From NCBI RefSeq assembly GCF_026342355.1, contig NZ_JAPEMV010000002.1, positions 310,001 to 374,000 of the forward strand: 64,000 nt of DNA, written 5' to 3'. How positions within the stretch are numbered: position 1 is the stretch's first letter; each line of letters opens with the position of its first letter. A program made the translations under genes and the position numbers. Positions 47,040 to 56,500 of this stretch are shown piece by piece. This stretch comes from Streptomyces sp. NBC_00249. GTDB lineage: Bacteria > Actinomycetota > Actinomycetes > Streptomycetales > Streptomycetaceae. The notes beneath the pieces are model-generated. The model made no database searches. It was not told the DNA's origin and saw only the letters and a list, made by a program, of their open reading frames with translations.

Positions 47040-48065
47040 TCAGAAGACCGACTCGGCCTCGTACATCCGGTTCTCCGGGACGGTCTTGAGCTCGGTGACG
47101 GCGGAGGCCAGCGGGGCCATCACGATGTCGGTGCCGCGCAGGGCGGTCATGTTGCCGAACTCGCCGCGGTGCACGGCCTCGACGGCGTGCCAGCCGAAGC
47201 GGGTCGCGAGGACGCGGTCGTAGGCGGTGGGGGTGCCGCCGCGCTGGACGTGGCCGAGGATGACCGGGCGGGCCTCCTTGCCCAGGCGGTGCTCCAGCTC
47301 GACGGCCAGGCGGTTGCCGATGCCGGCGAAGCGCTCGTGACCGTACTGGTCGATGGCGCCCTTCTCGTACGGCATGGAGCCCTCGGCGGGGTGCGCGCCC
47401 TCGGCGACGCAGACGACGGCGAACTTCTTACCGCGGGCGAATCGTTCCTCCACCATCTTGACCAGGGCGTCCACCTCGAAGGGCCGCTCGGGCAGGCAGA
47501 TGCCGTGGGCGCCGCCGGCCATCCCGGACTCCAGGGCGATCCAGCCGGCGTGACGGCCCATGACCTCGACGACCATCACGCGCTGGTGCGACTCGGCGGT
47601 GGTCTTGAGGCGGTCGATGGCCTCGGTGGCGACCATGACGGCGGTGTCGAAGCCGAAGGTGCGGTCGGTGGAGGAGATGTCGTTGTCGATGGTCTTCGGT
47701 ACGCCGACGACCGGCATCCCCGCGTCGGACAGCATCCGGGCGGCCGTCAGGGTACCCTCTCCGCCGATCGGGATCAGCGCGTCGATCTCGTAGCGCCGGG
47801 CCAACTCGGCCGCGTTCTCGGCGGCTTCGTGCAGCCGGGCGCGCTCCATGCGCGCTGAACCCAGAATCGTGCCGCCGCGGGCCAGAATGCCGCTGACGGC
47901 ATTGATGTCGAGGGGGCGGTAGTGGCCGTCGAGGAGGCCCTTGAAGCCGTCCTCGAAACCGATGACCTCGTCACCGTGCCCGACCACGGCCCGGTGTACG
48001 ACCGAACGGATGACAGCGTTCAGGCCCGGGCAGTCGCCGCCTGCGGTGAGAACTCCGATACGCAT
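47040..48065 (-). CDS. pfkA: 6-phosphofructokinase
   Basis: 341 residues. Phosphorylates fructose-6-phosphate. Begins RIGVLTAGGDCPGLNAVIR; catalytic TIDNDISSTDRTFGFDTA; sugar-binding VMGRHAGWIALESGMAGGAH and HVQRGGTPTAYDR. The phosphoryl-donor loop reads GGEGTLTAA, and VPKTIDNDI has Lys before the catalytic TIDND; this is the mixed-substrate (group III) type of actinomycete PFKs, in which the donor (ATP or pyrophosphate) has to be tested. Divergent from pta. Confidence 0.95.
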   Translation of the reverse strand: MRIGVLTAGGDCPGLNAVIRSVVHRAVVGHGDEVIGFEDGFKGLLDGHYRPLDINAVSGILARGGTILGSARMERARLHEAAENAAELARRYEIDALIPIGGEGTLTAARMLSDAGMPVVGVPKTIDNDISSTDRTFGFDTAVMVATEAIDRLKTTAESHQRVMVVEVMGRHAGWIALESGMAGGAHGICLPERPFEVDALVKMVEERFARGKKFAVVCVAEGAHPAEGSMPYEKGAIDQYGHERFAGIGNRLAVELEHRLGKEARPVILGHVQRGGTPTAYDRVLATRFGWHAVEAVHRGEFGNMTALRGTDIVMAPLASAVTELKTVPENRMYEAESVF

Positions 48066-48133
48066 CGTGCTGTGTCTCCTGCTCCTGGTCGGACCTGGCC
48101 GTTCGCGTGCGGGCGGACGGCCGCCCCCGTACA

Positions 48134-48155
48134 TATGAAGGACGTATGAAGGACG
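48134..48155 (+). repeat. Two perfect 11-bp tandem repeats
   Basis: TATGAAGGACG at 48134-48144 and 48145-48155, with a partial third (TATTGATGAAG) after. The period equals about one turn of DNA, and it lies 69 bp upstream of the pfkA start, as a regulator-binding site could. Confidence 0.65.
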
Positions 48156-48287
48156 TATTGATGAAGCCTGTCCGATTGTTCCACGGGCCGAGCGGGGAGC
48201 GCTCGGCATGCGACCCGGGCCGCAGGGCCTTTCGGCCCCCTCGGGCAGGCCTTTTCCCGGCGGGCGTCCTATCCACCCGCGGAGGTA

Positions 48288-48316
48288 TTGTCAAGAGGTC
48301 AAGCCCACCCTAACCG
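48288..48316 (+). promoter_or_regulatory. Candidate pta promoter
   Basis: TTGTCA (48288-48293), 17-bp spacer, TAACCG (48311-48316). Transcript start predicted near 48323, leader about 57 nt. The -10 is poor. Confidence 0.4.
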
Positions 48317-48379
48317 GGACAACCGAGTCCTAGATCCACCACCACACACACCACACTTTCAATGGGACGGAGAGCACGC

Positions 48380-50470
48380 GTGACGCGCAGCGTGTACGTG
48401 ACCGGTATCGAGCGGGGGGACGGCCGGCAGGTCGTCGAGCTGGGGATCATGGAACTCCTCACCCGCCAGACGGGCCGGGTCGGCGTCTACCGGCCGCTGC
48501 TGCACGACGGGCCGGACCGGCTCTTCGACCTGCTCAAGGCGCGCTACCGGATCGACCAGGACGCGGCGACCGCCTACGGCATGGAGTACCACGAGGCCTC
48601 CGCCATCCTGGCGGAGAAGGGCACCGACGAGCTGGTCTCCCAGCTGGTCGACCGCTACCACCGGGTGGCCCGGGACTACGAGGTCATGCTGGTCCTCGGC
48701 ACCGACTACGCCGACACCAACCTGCCCGACGAGCTGGCGCTGAACGCCCGTCTCGCCAACGAGCTGGGGGCGGTCGTCGTTCCCGTCGTCGGCGGCACCA
48801 AGCACCCCGCCGAGGCCGTGCGCGCCGAGGCCCGCAACGCCTACCGGGCGTACGAGAGCCTCGGCTGCCACGTGGTGGCGATGATGGTCAACCGGGTGGC
48901 CGCCGAGGACCGCGACGTCATAGCCGAGCGGCTCTCCGCCCGCCTCCCCGTGCCCTGCTACGTCCTGCCGGACGACAAGTCCCTCTCCGCCCCGACCGTC
49001 GCCCAGATCACCCGGGCCCTCGGCGGCGAGGTGCTGCTCGGCGACGACGCCGGGCTGGCCCGGGACGCGCTGGACTTCGTCTTCGGCGGGGCCATGCTGC
49101 CGAACTTCCTGAACGCCCTGACCCCCGGCTGCCTGGTCGTCACCCCCGGGGACCGCTCCGACCTGGTCGTCGGCGCGCTGGCCGCGCACACCTCCGGCAC
49201 CCCGCCGATCGCCGGGGTGCTGCTGACCCTGAACGAGCGCCCGAGCCAGGACGTCCTGACGCTGGCCTCGAAGCTGGCGCCCGGCACCCCGGTGGTCTCG
49301 GTGGCCGGCAACAGCTTCCCGACGGCCGCCGAACTCTTCTCCCTGCAGAGCCGGTTGAACTCCGCGACCCCGCGCAAGCTGGAGACCGCGCTCGGCCTCT
49401 TCGAGCGGCACGTGGACACCACCGAGCTGCGCGGCCTGCTGTCCGTGGCCCGTTCCGAGCGGGTCACCCCGATGATGTTCGAGCACGAACTCCTGGAGCG
49501 GGCCCGCTCCGAGCGGCGCCGGGTGGTGCTGCCCGAGGGCACCGAGGAGCGCGTGCTGCGCGCGGCGGACGTGGTGCTGCGCCGCGGGGTCTGCGACCTG
49601 ACCCTGCTGGGCGAGGAGCAGGCCATCCTGAAGAAGGCCGCCGACCTGGGCATCGACATCTCCGGCGCGCAGCTGATCGACCCGGCGACCTCGCCGCTGC
49701 GGGAACGTTTCGCCGAGTACTACGCCAAGGCCCGCGCCCACAAGGGCATGACCGTCGAGCTGGCCGCCGACGTGGTCACCGACGTCAACTACTTCGGCAC
49801 GCTGATGGTCCAGGAGGGCCTGGCCGACGGCATGGTGTCCGGCTCGGTGCACTCCACCGCCGCGACCATCCGCCCCGCCTTCGAGATCATCAAGACCAAG
49901 CCGGAGGCCTCGATCGTCTCCTCGGTCTTCTTCATGTGCCTGGCCGACAAGGTCCTCGTCTACGGCGACTGCGCGGTCAACCCGGACCCGAACGCCGAGC
50001 AGCTCGCCGACATCGCCGTCCAGTCGGCCGCGACGGCCGCCGCGTTCGGCGTCGAGCCGCGGATCGCGATGCTCTCGTACTCGACCGGCAGCTCCGGCTC
50101 CGGCGCGGACGTGGACAAGGTCCGCAAGGCCACCGAGATCGTCCGCGCGCAGCGCCCCGACCTGGCCGTGGAGGGCCCGATCCAGTACGACGCCGCCGTG
50201 GAGCCCTCCGTCGCCGCGACGAAGCTGCCCGGCTCGGACGTGGCCGGCCGGGCGAGCGTGCTGATCTTCCCGGACCTCAACACCGGCAACAACACCTACA
50301 AGGCCGTGCAGCGTTCGGCGGGCGCCGTCGCGGTCGGCCCGGTGCTCCAGGGCCTGCGCAAGCCGGTCAACGACCTCTCGCGCGGCGCGCTGGTCCAGGA
50401 CATCGTCACCACCGTGGCGATCACCGCCATCCAGGCGCAGTCCCAGGGCGCACCGGCCCCCACCGCCTGA
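48380..50470 (+). CDS. pta: Phosphate acetyltransferase, long form
   Basis: 696 residues. N-terminal P-loop-like (BioD/DRTGG) regulatory domain (about 1-350), then the phosphotransacetylase domain (about 370-696; RRRVVLPEGTEERVLRAADVVL, DGMVSGSVHSTAATIRPAFEII, MLSYSTGSSGSGADVDKV, LIFPDLNTGNNTYKAVQRSA). Converts acetyl-CoA and phosphate to acetyl phosphate. GTG at 48380 (VTRSVYVTG) is favoured by GGACGGAG upstream, against ATG 48362. First gene of pta-ackA-pyk. Confidence 0.96.
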   Translation: MTRSVYVTGIERGDGRQVVELGIMELLTRQTGRVGVYRPLLHDGPDRLFDLLKARYRIDQDAATAYGMEYHEASAILAEKGTDELVSQLVDRYHRVARDYEVMLVLGTDYADTNLPDELALNARLANELGAVVVPVVGGTKHPAEAVRAEARNAYRAYESLGCHVVAMMVNRVAAEDRDVIAERLSARLPVPCYVLPDDKSLSAPTVAQITRALGGEVLLGDDAGLARDALDFVFGGAMLPNFLNALTPGCLVVTPGDRSDLVVGALAAHTSGTPPIAGVLLTLNERPSQDVLTLASKLAPGTPVVSVAGNSFPTAAELFSLQSRLNSATPRKLETALGLFERHVDTTELRGLLSVARSERVTPMMFEHELLERARSERRRVVLPEGTEERVLRAADVVLRRGVCDLTLLGEEQAILKKAADLGIDISGAQLIDPATSPLRERFAEYYAKARAHKGMTVELAADVVTDVNYFGTLMVQEGLADGMVSGSVHSTAATIRPAFEIIKTKPEASIVSSVFFMCLADKVLVYGDCAVNPDPNAEQLADIAVQSAATAAAFGVEPRIAMLSYSTGSSGSGADVDKVRKATEIVRAQRPDLAVEGPIQYDAAVEPSVAATKLPGSDVAGRASVLIFPDLNTGNNTYKAVQRSAGAVAVGPVLQGLRKPVNDLSRGALVQDIVTTVAITAIQAQSQGAPAPTA

Positions 50471-50508
50471 CCGACCCCCACCGTCCGCGAGAAGGAAAGA
50501 CCCCCACC

Positions 50509-51723
50509 GTGACCGCAACGCGCATCCTCGTCCTCAACTCCGGCTCCTCGTCGGTCAAGTACCAGCTCCTCGACATGGCGGACCGGTCCCGTCTCGCGTC
50601 CGGCCTGGTGGAGCGGATCGGCGAGGACACCTCCCGGCTCGTGCACGAACCGTTCACCGGCCCGGCGGCCGGCGGCGGCAAGCGGGAGCGGCTCGGCCCG
50701 ATCGCCGACCACGAGGCCGCGCTGACGGCGGTCGCGGCGGAGCTGGCCGCCGACGGCATGGGCCTGGACTCTCCCGAGCTGGCCGCCGTCGGCCACCGCG
50801 TGGTGCACGGCGGTACCCGGTTCACCGAGCCGACCGTGATCGACGACGAGGTGCTGGCGGAGATCCGCAGCCTGATCCCGCTGGCCCCGCTGCACAACCC
50901 GGCGAACGTGACCGGCATCGAGGTGGCGCGCTCGCTCCGCCCGGACGTCCCGCAGGTGGCCGTCTTCGACACCGCCTTCCACTCGACGATGCCGGAGCAC
51001 GTGGCCCGGTACGCGATCGACACCGCGACGGCCGACAAGTACGCCGTCCGGCGCTACGGCTTCCACGGCACCTCCCACGCCTACGTCTCGCGGGCGACGG
51101 CCGCGCTGCTGGGCCGGCCGGTGGAGGACGTGAACGTGATCGTGCTGCACCTGGGCAACGGCGCCTCGGCCTCGGCCGTGCACGGCGGGGTGTGCGTGGA
51201 GACCTCGATGGGGCTGACCCCGCTGGAGGGGCTGGTCATGGGCACCCGTTCGGGCGACCTGGACCCGGCGGTCGTCTTCCACCTGGCCCGGGTGGGGGGT
51301 CTGTCGATCGACGAGATCGACTCGCTGCTCAACAAGAAGAGCGGTCTGCTGGGTCTGTGCGGCGACAACGACATGCGCGAGGTGCAGCGGCGGGCGGACG
51401 AGGGCGACGCCTCGGCCCGCCTCGCCCTGGCCGCGTACGTCCACCGGCTGAAGAAGTACATCGGCGCGTACACGGCCGTGCTCGGGAAGGTGGACGCGGT
51501 GGCCTTCACGGCGGGCGTCGGCGAGAACGCGGCCGCCGTGCGGGAGGCGACGGTGGCCGGCCTGGAGGAGCTGGGCCTGGTGCTGGACCTGGAGGCCAAC
51601 GCGGTGCGCTCCGCCGAGCCCCGGCTGGTGTCCGCGGACTACGCCCGGGTGGCCGTGGCCGTGGTCCCGACCGACGAGGAGCTGGAGATCGCCACCCAGG
51701 CGTACGCGCTGGTTACCCAGTAG
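50509..51723 (+). CDS. ackA: Acetate kinase
   Basis: 404 residues. Acetyl phosphate + ADP to acetate + ATP. N-terminal LVLNSGSSSVKYQL with the Asn and Ser of the family, HRVVHGGTRFTEP, YGFHGTSHAYVS, HLGNGASASAVHGG and VDAVAFTAGVGENAAAVRE. GTG at 50509 follows AGAAGGAA. 38 bp after pta, so the two are co-transcribed: the acetate overflow route and its reverse. Confidence 0.96.
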   Translation: MTATRILVLNSGSSSVKYQLLDMADRSRLASGLVERIGEDTSRLVHEPFTGPAAGGGKRERLGPIADHEAALTAVAAELAADGMGLDSPELAAVGHRVVHGGTRFTEPTVIDDEVLAEIRSLIPLAPLHNPANVTGIEVARSLRPDVPQVAVFDTAFHSTMPEHVARYAIDTATADKYAVRRYGFHGTSHAYVSRATAALLGRPVEDVNVIVLHLGNGASASAVHGGVCVETSMGLTPLEGLVMGTRSGDLDPAVVFHLARVGGLSIDEIDSLLNKKSGLLGLCGDNDMREVQRRADEGDASARLALAAYVHRLKKYIGAYTAVLGKVDAVAFTAGVGENAAAVREATVAGLEELGLVLDLEANAVRSAEPRLVSADYARVAVAVVPTDEELEIATQAYALVTQ

Positions 51724-51744
51724 TCACTTGGACTTTCCACCAGA

Positions 51745-51756
51745 CGGAATATTCCG
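51745..51756. promoter_or_regulatory. 12-bp palindrome in the pyk promoter
   Basis: CGGAATATTCCG, exact. TAGGAT at 51773-51778 can be the -10, ending 7 bp before the pyk ATG; the -35 place (about 51750-51755) lies inside the palindrome. So pyk may have its own near-leaderless promoter with a repressor site on the -35. Confidence 0.5.
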
Positions 51757-51785
51757 CTACGAAACAAACGGATAGGATCCGCTCC

Positions 51786-53216
51786 ATGCGCCGTTCCAAA
51801 ATCGTCTGCACGCTGGGCCCCGCCGTCGACTCGTATGAGCAGCTGAAAGCGCTCATCGAGGCAGGTATGAACGTGGCCCGATTCAACTTCAGCCACGGAT
51901 CCCAGGCAGAACACCAGGAGCGGTACGACCGCGTCCGGAAGGTCTCCGAGGACACCGGGCGCGCGGTCGGCGTCCTCGCCGACCTCCAGGGCCCCAAGAT
52001 CCGCCTGGAGACCTTCGCCGAGGGTCCCGTCGAGCTGGTGCGCGGTGACGAGTTCACCATCACCACCGAGGACGTCCCCGGTGACAAGTCCATCTGCGGC
52101 ACCACCTACAAGGGCCTCCCGGGCGATGTCGCCAAGGGTGACCAGATCCTGATCAACGACGGCAACGTCGAGCTCCGCGTGACGGAGGTCGAGGGCCCCC
52201 GGGTCAAGACCATCGTCATCGAGGGCGGTGTCATCTCGGACCACAAGGGCATCAACCTTCCGGGTGCCGCCGTGAACGTCCCCGCCCTGTCGGAGAAGGA
52301 CGTCGACGACCTCCGTTTCGCCCTGCGGATGGGCTGCGACATGGTCGCCCTGTCCTTCGTCCGTGACGCCAACGACGTCAAGGACGTCCACAAGGTCATG
52401 GACGAGGAGGGCCGCCGGGTCCCCGTCATCGCCAAGGTCGAGAAGCCGCAGGCCGTCGAGAACATGGCCGCCGTGGTCGCCGCCTTCGACGCGGTCATGG
52501 TGGCCCGTGGCGACCTGGCCGTCGAGTACCCGCTCGAGAAGGTCCCGATGGTCCAGAAGCGGCTCATCGAGATGTGCCGCCGCAACGCCAAGCCGGTGAT
52601 CGTCGCGACCCAGATGATGGAGTCGATGATCACCAACTCGCGCCCGACGCGCGCCGAGGCGTCCGACGTCGCCAACGCGATCCTCGACGGGGCCGACGCG
52701 GTCATGCTGTCCGCCGAGTCCTCGGTGGGTGCCTACCCGATCGAGACCGTCAAGACGATGTCGAAGATCGTCACGGCGGCCGAGGAGGAGCTCCTCTCCA
52801 AGGGCCTGCAGCCGCTGGTCCCGGGCAAGAAGCCCCGTACCCAGGGCGGCTCCGTCGCCCGCGCGGCCTGCGAGATCGCGGACTTCCTCGACGGCAAGGC
52901 CCTGGTCGCCTTCACCCAGTCCGGCGACACGGCCCGCCGCCTGTCCCGCTACCGCGCCACGCAGCCGATCCTGGCCTTCACCACCGACGTCAACACCCGC
53001 AACCAGCTCACCCTGAGCTGGGGCGTCGAGTCGGCCATCGTCCCCCACGTGGACAACACGGACGCCATGGTCGACCTGGTCGACGCGGAGCTGCTCAAGC
53101 TGGGCCGCTACAACGAGGGCGACACCATGATCATCACGGCCGGCTCGCCCCCCGGCGTCCCGGGCACGACCAACATGGTCCGCGTCCACCACGTGGGCGG
53201 CGGAGCCCGCGACTGA
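51786..53216 (+). CDS. pyk: Pyruvate kinase
   Basis: 476 residues. PEP + ADP to pyruvate + ATP. MRRSKIVCTLGPAVDSYEQL start, MNVARFNFSHGSQAEH, LQGPKIRLETF, VIAKVEKPQAVENM (catalytic Lys and Glu), MVARGDLAVEYPLEKVPMVQK and MMESMITNSRPTRAEASDVANAILDGADAVMLSAESSVG. The C-terminal regulatory domain lacks the extra domain of Bacillus enzymes. 62 bp after ackA with a possible own promoter. Confidence 0.97.
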   Translation: MRRSKIVCTLGPAVDSYEQLKALIEAGMNVARFNFSHGSQAEHQERYDRVRKVSEDTGRAVGVLADLQGPKIRLETFAEGPVELVRGDEFTITTEDVPGDKSICGTTYKGLPGDVAKGDQILINDGNVELRVTEVEGPRVKTIVIEGGVISDHKGINLPGAAVNVPALSEKDVDDLRFALRMGCDMVALSFVRDANDVKDVHKVMDEEGRRVPVIAKVEKPQAVENMAAVVAAFDAVMVARGDLAVEYPLEKVPMVQKRLIEMCRRNAKPVIVATQMMESMITNSRPTRAEASDVANAILDGADAVMLSAESSVGAYPIETVKTMSKIVTAAEEELLSKGLQPLVPGKKPRTQGGSVARAACEIADFLDGKALVAFTQSGDTARRLSRYRATQPILAFTTDVNTRNQLTLSWGVESAIVPHVDNTDAMVDLVDAELLKLGRYNEGDTMIITAGSPPGVPGTTNMVRVHHVGGGARD

Positions 53217-53223
53217 CCCTGCG

Positions 53224-53267
53224 TGACCCCTGCCTGACCCCTGCCTGACCCCTGCCTGACCCCTGCC
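53224..53267 (+). repeat. Four perfect 11-bp tandem repeats after pyk
   Basis: TGACCCCTGCC four times, flanked by degraded units on both sides (about 53213-53277 in all). It starts at the pyk stop, so each unit offers TGA. Confidence 0.9.
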
Positions 53268-53285
53268 CGACTCTGCCGCACAGAG

Positions 53286-53326
53286 ACCGAGGGCGGCATC
53301 CCGGATCCCGGGATGCCGCCCTCGGT
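53286..53326 (+). terminator. Terminator of the pta-ackA-pyk operon
   Basis: Perfect 17-bp stem (ACCGAGGGCGGCATCCC and its complement), 7-nt loop, followed by TGTTTT. Confidence 0.93.
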
Positions 53327-53554
53327 GTTTTCCGGACCGCACCCCCGACCGGACCCCTGTGAACTTCCTGTGCGATAGCTACCTTCCAGTAGACATGGCT
53401 GAAAACGTGCTACCGGCGGTAAGCCGGACCATGAAACTGTCAGTTCACGCCTCGGGGGAAGGCCGAAACTGATCACACGCGCCTGACCAGCGCCCTTACG
53501 TCCGCATGCCTTCCTTCGGGCTGTCCGCTTCGCTCCGAAGAACAGGCACAGCAC
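53327..53554 (+). promoter_or_regulatory. Promoter and leader region of the large exported protein
   Basis: 228 bp. Includes a hairpin with 6-bp arms (CTTCGG/CCGAAG, 53514-53540) just before the GTG at 53555 that could mask the weak GAAG ribosome-binding site. No operator recognised. Confidence 0.4.
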
Positions 53555-56500
53555 GTGAAGAGATCCACCCTTTTGCGGGGCAGAAGCCCTGCGGTCCGCG
53601 CTGCCGTACGGCGCGGCCTGGCCGGAACCGCCCTGGCCACCAGCGCCGCCCTGCTGGCCGGCCTCATCAGCGCCGCCCCGGCCTCGGCCGTGGAGATACC
53701 GCCGGACGACGAGCCGGCGTACCGGCCCATCAGCCTGGGCGCACAAGCCCGGCTGGACCGCTGCTCGGGCGGCTTCGCCCTGCACGTCGGCGGGCCCGAG
53801 CTGAAGAAGTCGGCGGCCAAGGCCCTGACCGGCACGCCTGCGGAGCTGGCCACGGCCACCGACCCGGTCATGGGCATGGACCCGCTGCGCCAGGCCATGT
53901 TCAAGGACCGCGACGCCTACGAGGGCTCCTTCCTGGAGTCCAGCGACCGTCGGGACCGCTGGGAGGCGTCCAACAAGGTCTACTGGGAGACCGGCAACCG
54001 CGGCGGGGTCGCACGGTACGCGCCCCAGTTCGACAAGGACATCGTCGCCTTCACCTACGACCAGCGGAACCTGTACTACCGGCTCGGTGAGGACGGGCAC
54101 GCGCCCGCCACCAAGGCCGCGGCGGACAAGGCGAGGGAACTGGCCGCCCAGCTCAAGGGGCAGGACCCGAACCTGGACTTCGTCACCGGTTCCGTCGTCG
54201 ACGACGCGGACAAGACCGAGCTCAACTACGGCGCCGCGACGGCCAGCGACGTCGCCCGCTACCTGCGGCTCGGCGGCTTCATGAAGCAGACGCCGGCCGA
54301 GGGCTCGGTCGAGTTCCGCCTTGAGGTCGAGGCGATGAAGGCCGCCTGGGGCGCCTGCGACAGCCGCAACCCGATCGACTACTACCGGGTCATGTCGCCG
54401 ATCGTCGTCACCGCGCACCTGGAGTGGGAGCAGGAGTACGCCGGCCAGACGACCCCGCGCAACGAGATCGTCAACGCCGAGGTGACCGCCGCCGGGGAGA
54501 CCCGCAAGGCCGCCGCGGCCATGACCGAGGCGCTCGGGCAGGCTTGGCTCGCCGACCAGATCCTGACCTGGCAGAAGTACTGGGCCGGCCAGCCCGCGAA
54601 CGCGTCCAACCGGCCCGCGGCCGCCGTGTTCACCCAGGCCGGCAAGGACCTCACCACCGCCCGCACCAAGGCCGCCGACCAGGTGAAGATCGCGGCGACG
54701 GCTTCGACCGCCGCCAAGACGGCCGCCGACAAGGCCAACACCGCCCAGAACACGGCGTGGGCCGTCGCGGACGCGACCAAGACCCCGCGCGGGCGCGGCC
54801 TGCTCTTCGCCCAGCAGTCCGTCCAGGTCGCCAAGGCCTCGGCGGCGGCCGCGGAGGCCGCCTCGAAGGCGACTCTGACCGCGTCGAACGCCGCCAAGGC
54901 GACCGTCGCGGACAGCAAGACCCTGTACGCGCTGGCAGAGACCCAGTCGCACGCCCTGAACACCGAGTTCCGTCGCATAGCCGCCCAGGAAGCCGCCGCC
55001 CAGGCCAAGGCCGCGGCGGACTCCGCCGCGGCCCAGGCAAAGGAAGCGGCCGACAACGCCACCAAGGCGAAGGCGGCGCAGGCAAAGGCCGAGACCGCCC
55101 AGGCCACGGCCAAGACCGCGGCGGAGAACGCCAAGGCACAGCGCGTCAAGGCGGAGCAGGAACGCGACGTCGCCAAGTCCGAGCACGCGAAGGCGACGGC
55201 AGCGCGGAACAAGGCCCAGGCGGCCGAGGGCCGGGCCACCACCGAACGCGACGCGGCCGCCAAGGCCCGTACCGCGGCCGAGAGCGCCGGTGACACCGCG
55301 GCGGGCAAGCGGGACGTGGCCGAGGCCGCGGAGATCAAGGCCGCCATGGCCCGCGACGACGCGGCGGAGGCCGAGCGCACGATGCGGGCGACGGACGCCC
55401 GCGCCGCCGCCCTGGAGTCCGCGGCGGCCGCCGCCGAGGGCACGGCCGCCGCCGGTGACAGCCGCAAGGCCGCCACGGAGGCCCGTACGGCCGCCAACGA
55501 CGCGAAGGGCGCGGCGGGCAGGGCCCGCACCGCCGCCAACGAGGCGGGCACCGCGGCGGTCGACGCCCGCGCCGCCGCCACCCGCGCCGAGGGCGCCGCC
55601 TCCCGCTCACAGGCCGCGTACGAGAACGCGACGTCTCAGTGGTGGACCAGCTACGCGGCCGCTCAGACCGCGCACGCCGCGGCCGCCGAGGCCATCGACG
55701 CCTCGGACGCCGCCTCCGCAAACGCCGTCAAGGCGGAGCAGGAGGCCAAGAAGGCCCAGGCGGCCTCGGTCCAGGCGAAGAAGGAGGCCGTCGCCGCCAA
55801 GGCCGAGGCCGAGAAGACCTCGGCATGGTCCGCGATCACCGCCGGACACGCGTTCGCGACCGCGCAAGCGGCCGTGGCGGCCCGAGACTCGGCCGCGGAA
55901 GCGGTGAAGCCGGCCAACACCGCCATCGCGGCGGGCACCCCGTACCGGGAGTCGGACTCGGCGGCGGCCTTCGCCGTCCTGATCGGGCAGACGGCCAAGT
56001 CCCTCGCCGACCAGCAGGCGGCCGCAGCCACCGCGAAGTCCAACGAGGCCACGAAGGCGGCCGCCGACGCCAAGGCGCTCGCCGACAAGGCCAACGGCGA
56101 CGCCAAGCTCGCCGCGCAGGCAGCGGCGGCCGCCGCCGCGGACACGGCCGCGGCCCTGAAGTCGGTGGCCGCGGCGCGCGCCTCCGCCACCACGGCGGCG
56201 AATGCCGCAGCGGCCGCGAAGACGGCGGAGACCAAGACGACCGAGTACAACTCCCAGGCCGGCGCGGAGGTCGTCCTGGCCGGAAACGCGTCGAGGGATG
56301 CCGCGAGCGAGGCGGCGGCCGCGAACAGCGAGGCCACCGAGGCGGAGAAGAGCGCCGCCAACGCCCGCACCGCGGCGAACGCCGCGACCAAGGACGCCGA
56401 CGCCGCGAGCAGCACGGCCACCAAGGCCGAGTCCGACGCGACGGCCGCCGAAGGCGCCGCCGCCAACGCCCAGCAGTCCGCGAAGGACGCGGACGCGTCG

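Larger units (their letters stand above)
48066..48379. promoter_or_regulatory. pfkA/pta divergent control region
   Basis: 314 bp. Contains an 11-bp tandem pair, a candidate pta promoter, and a CA-rich leader (48337-48357) before the pta ribosome-binding site. Confidence 0.55.
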
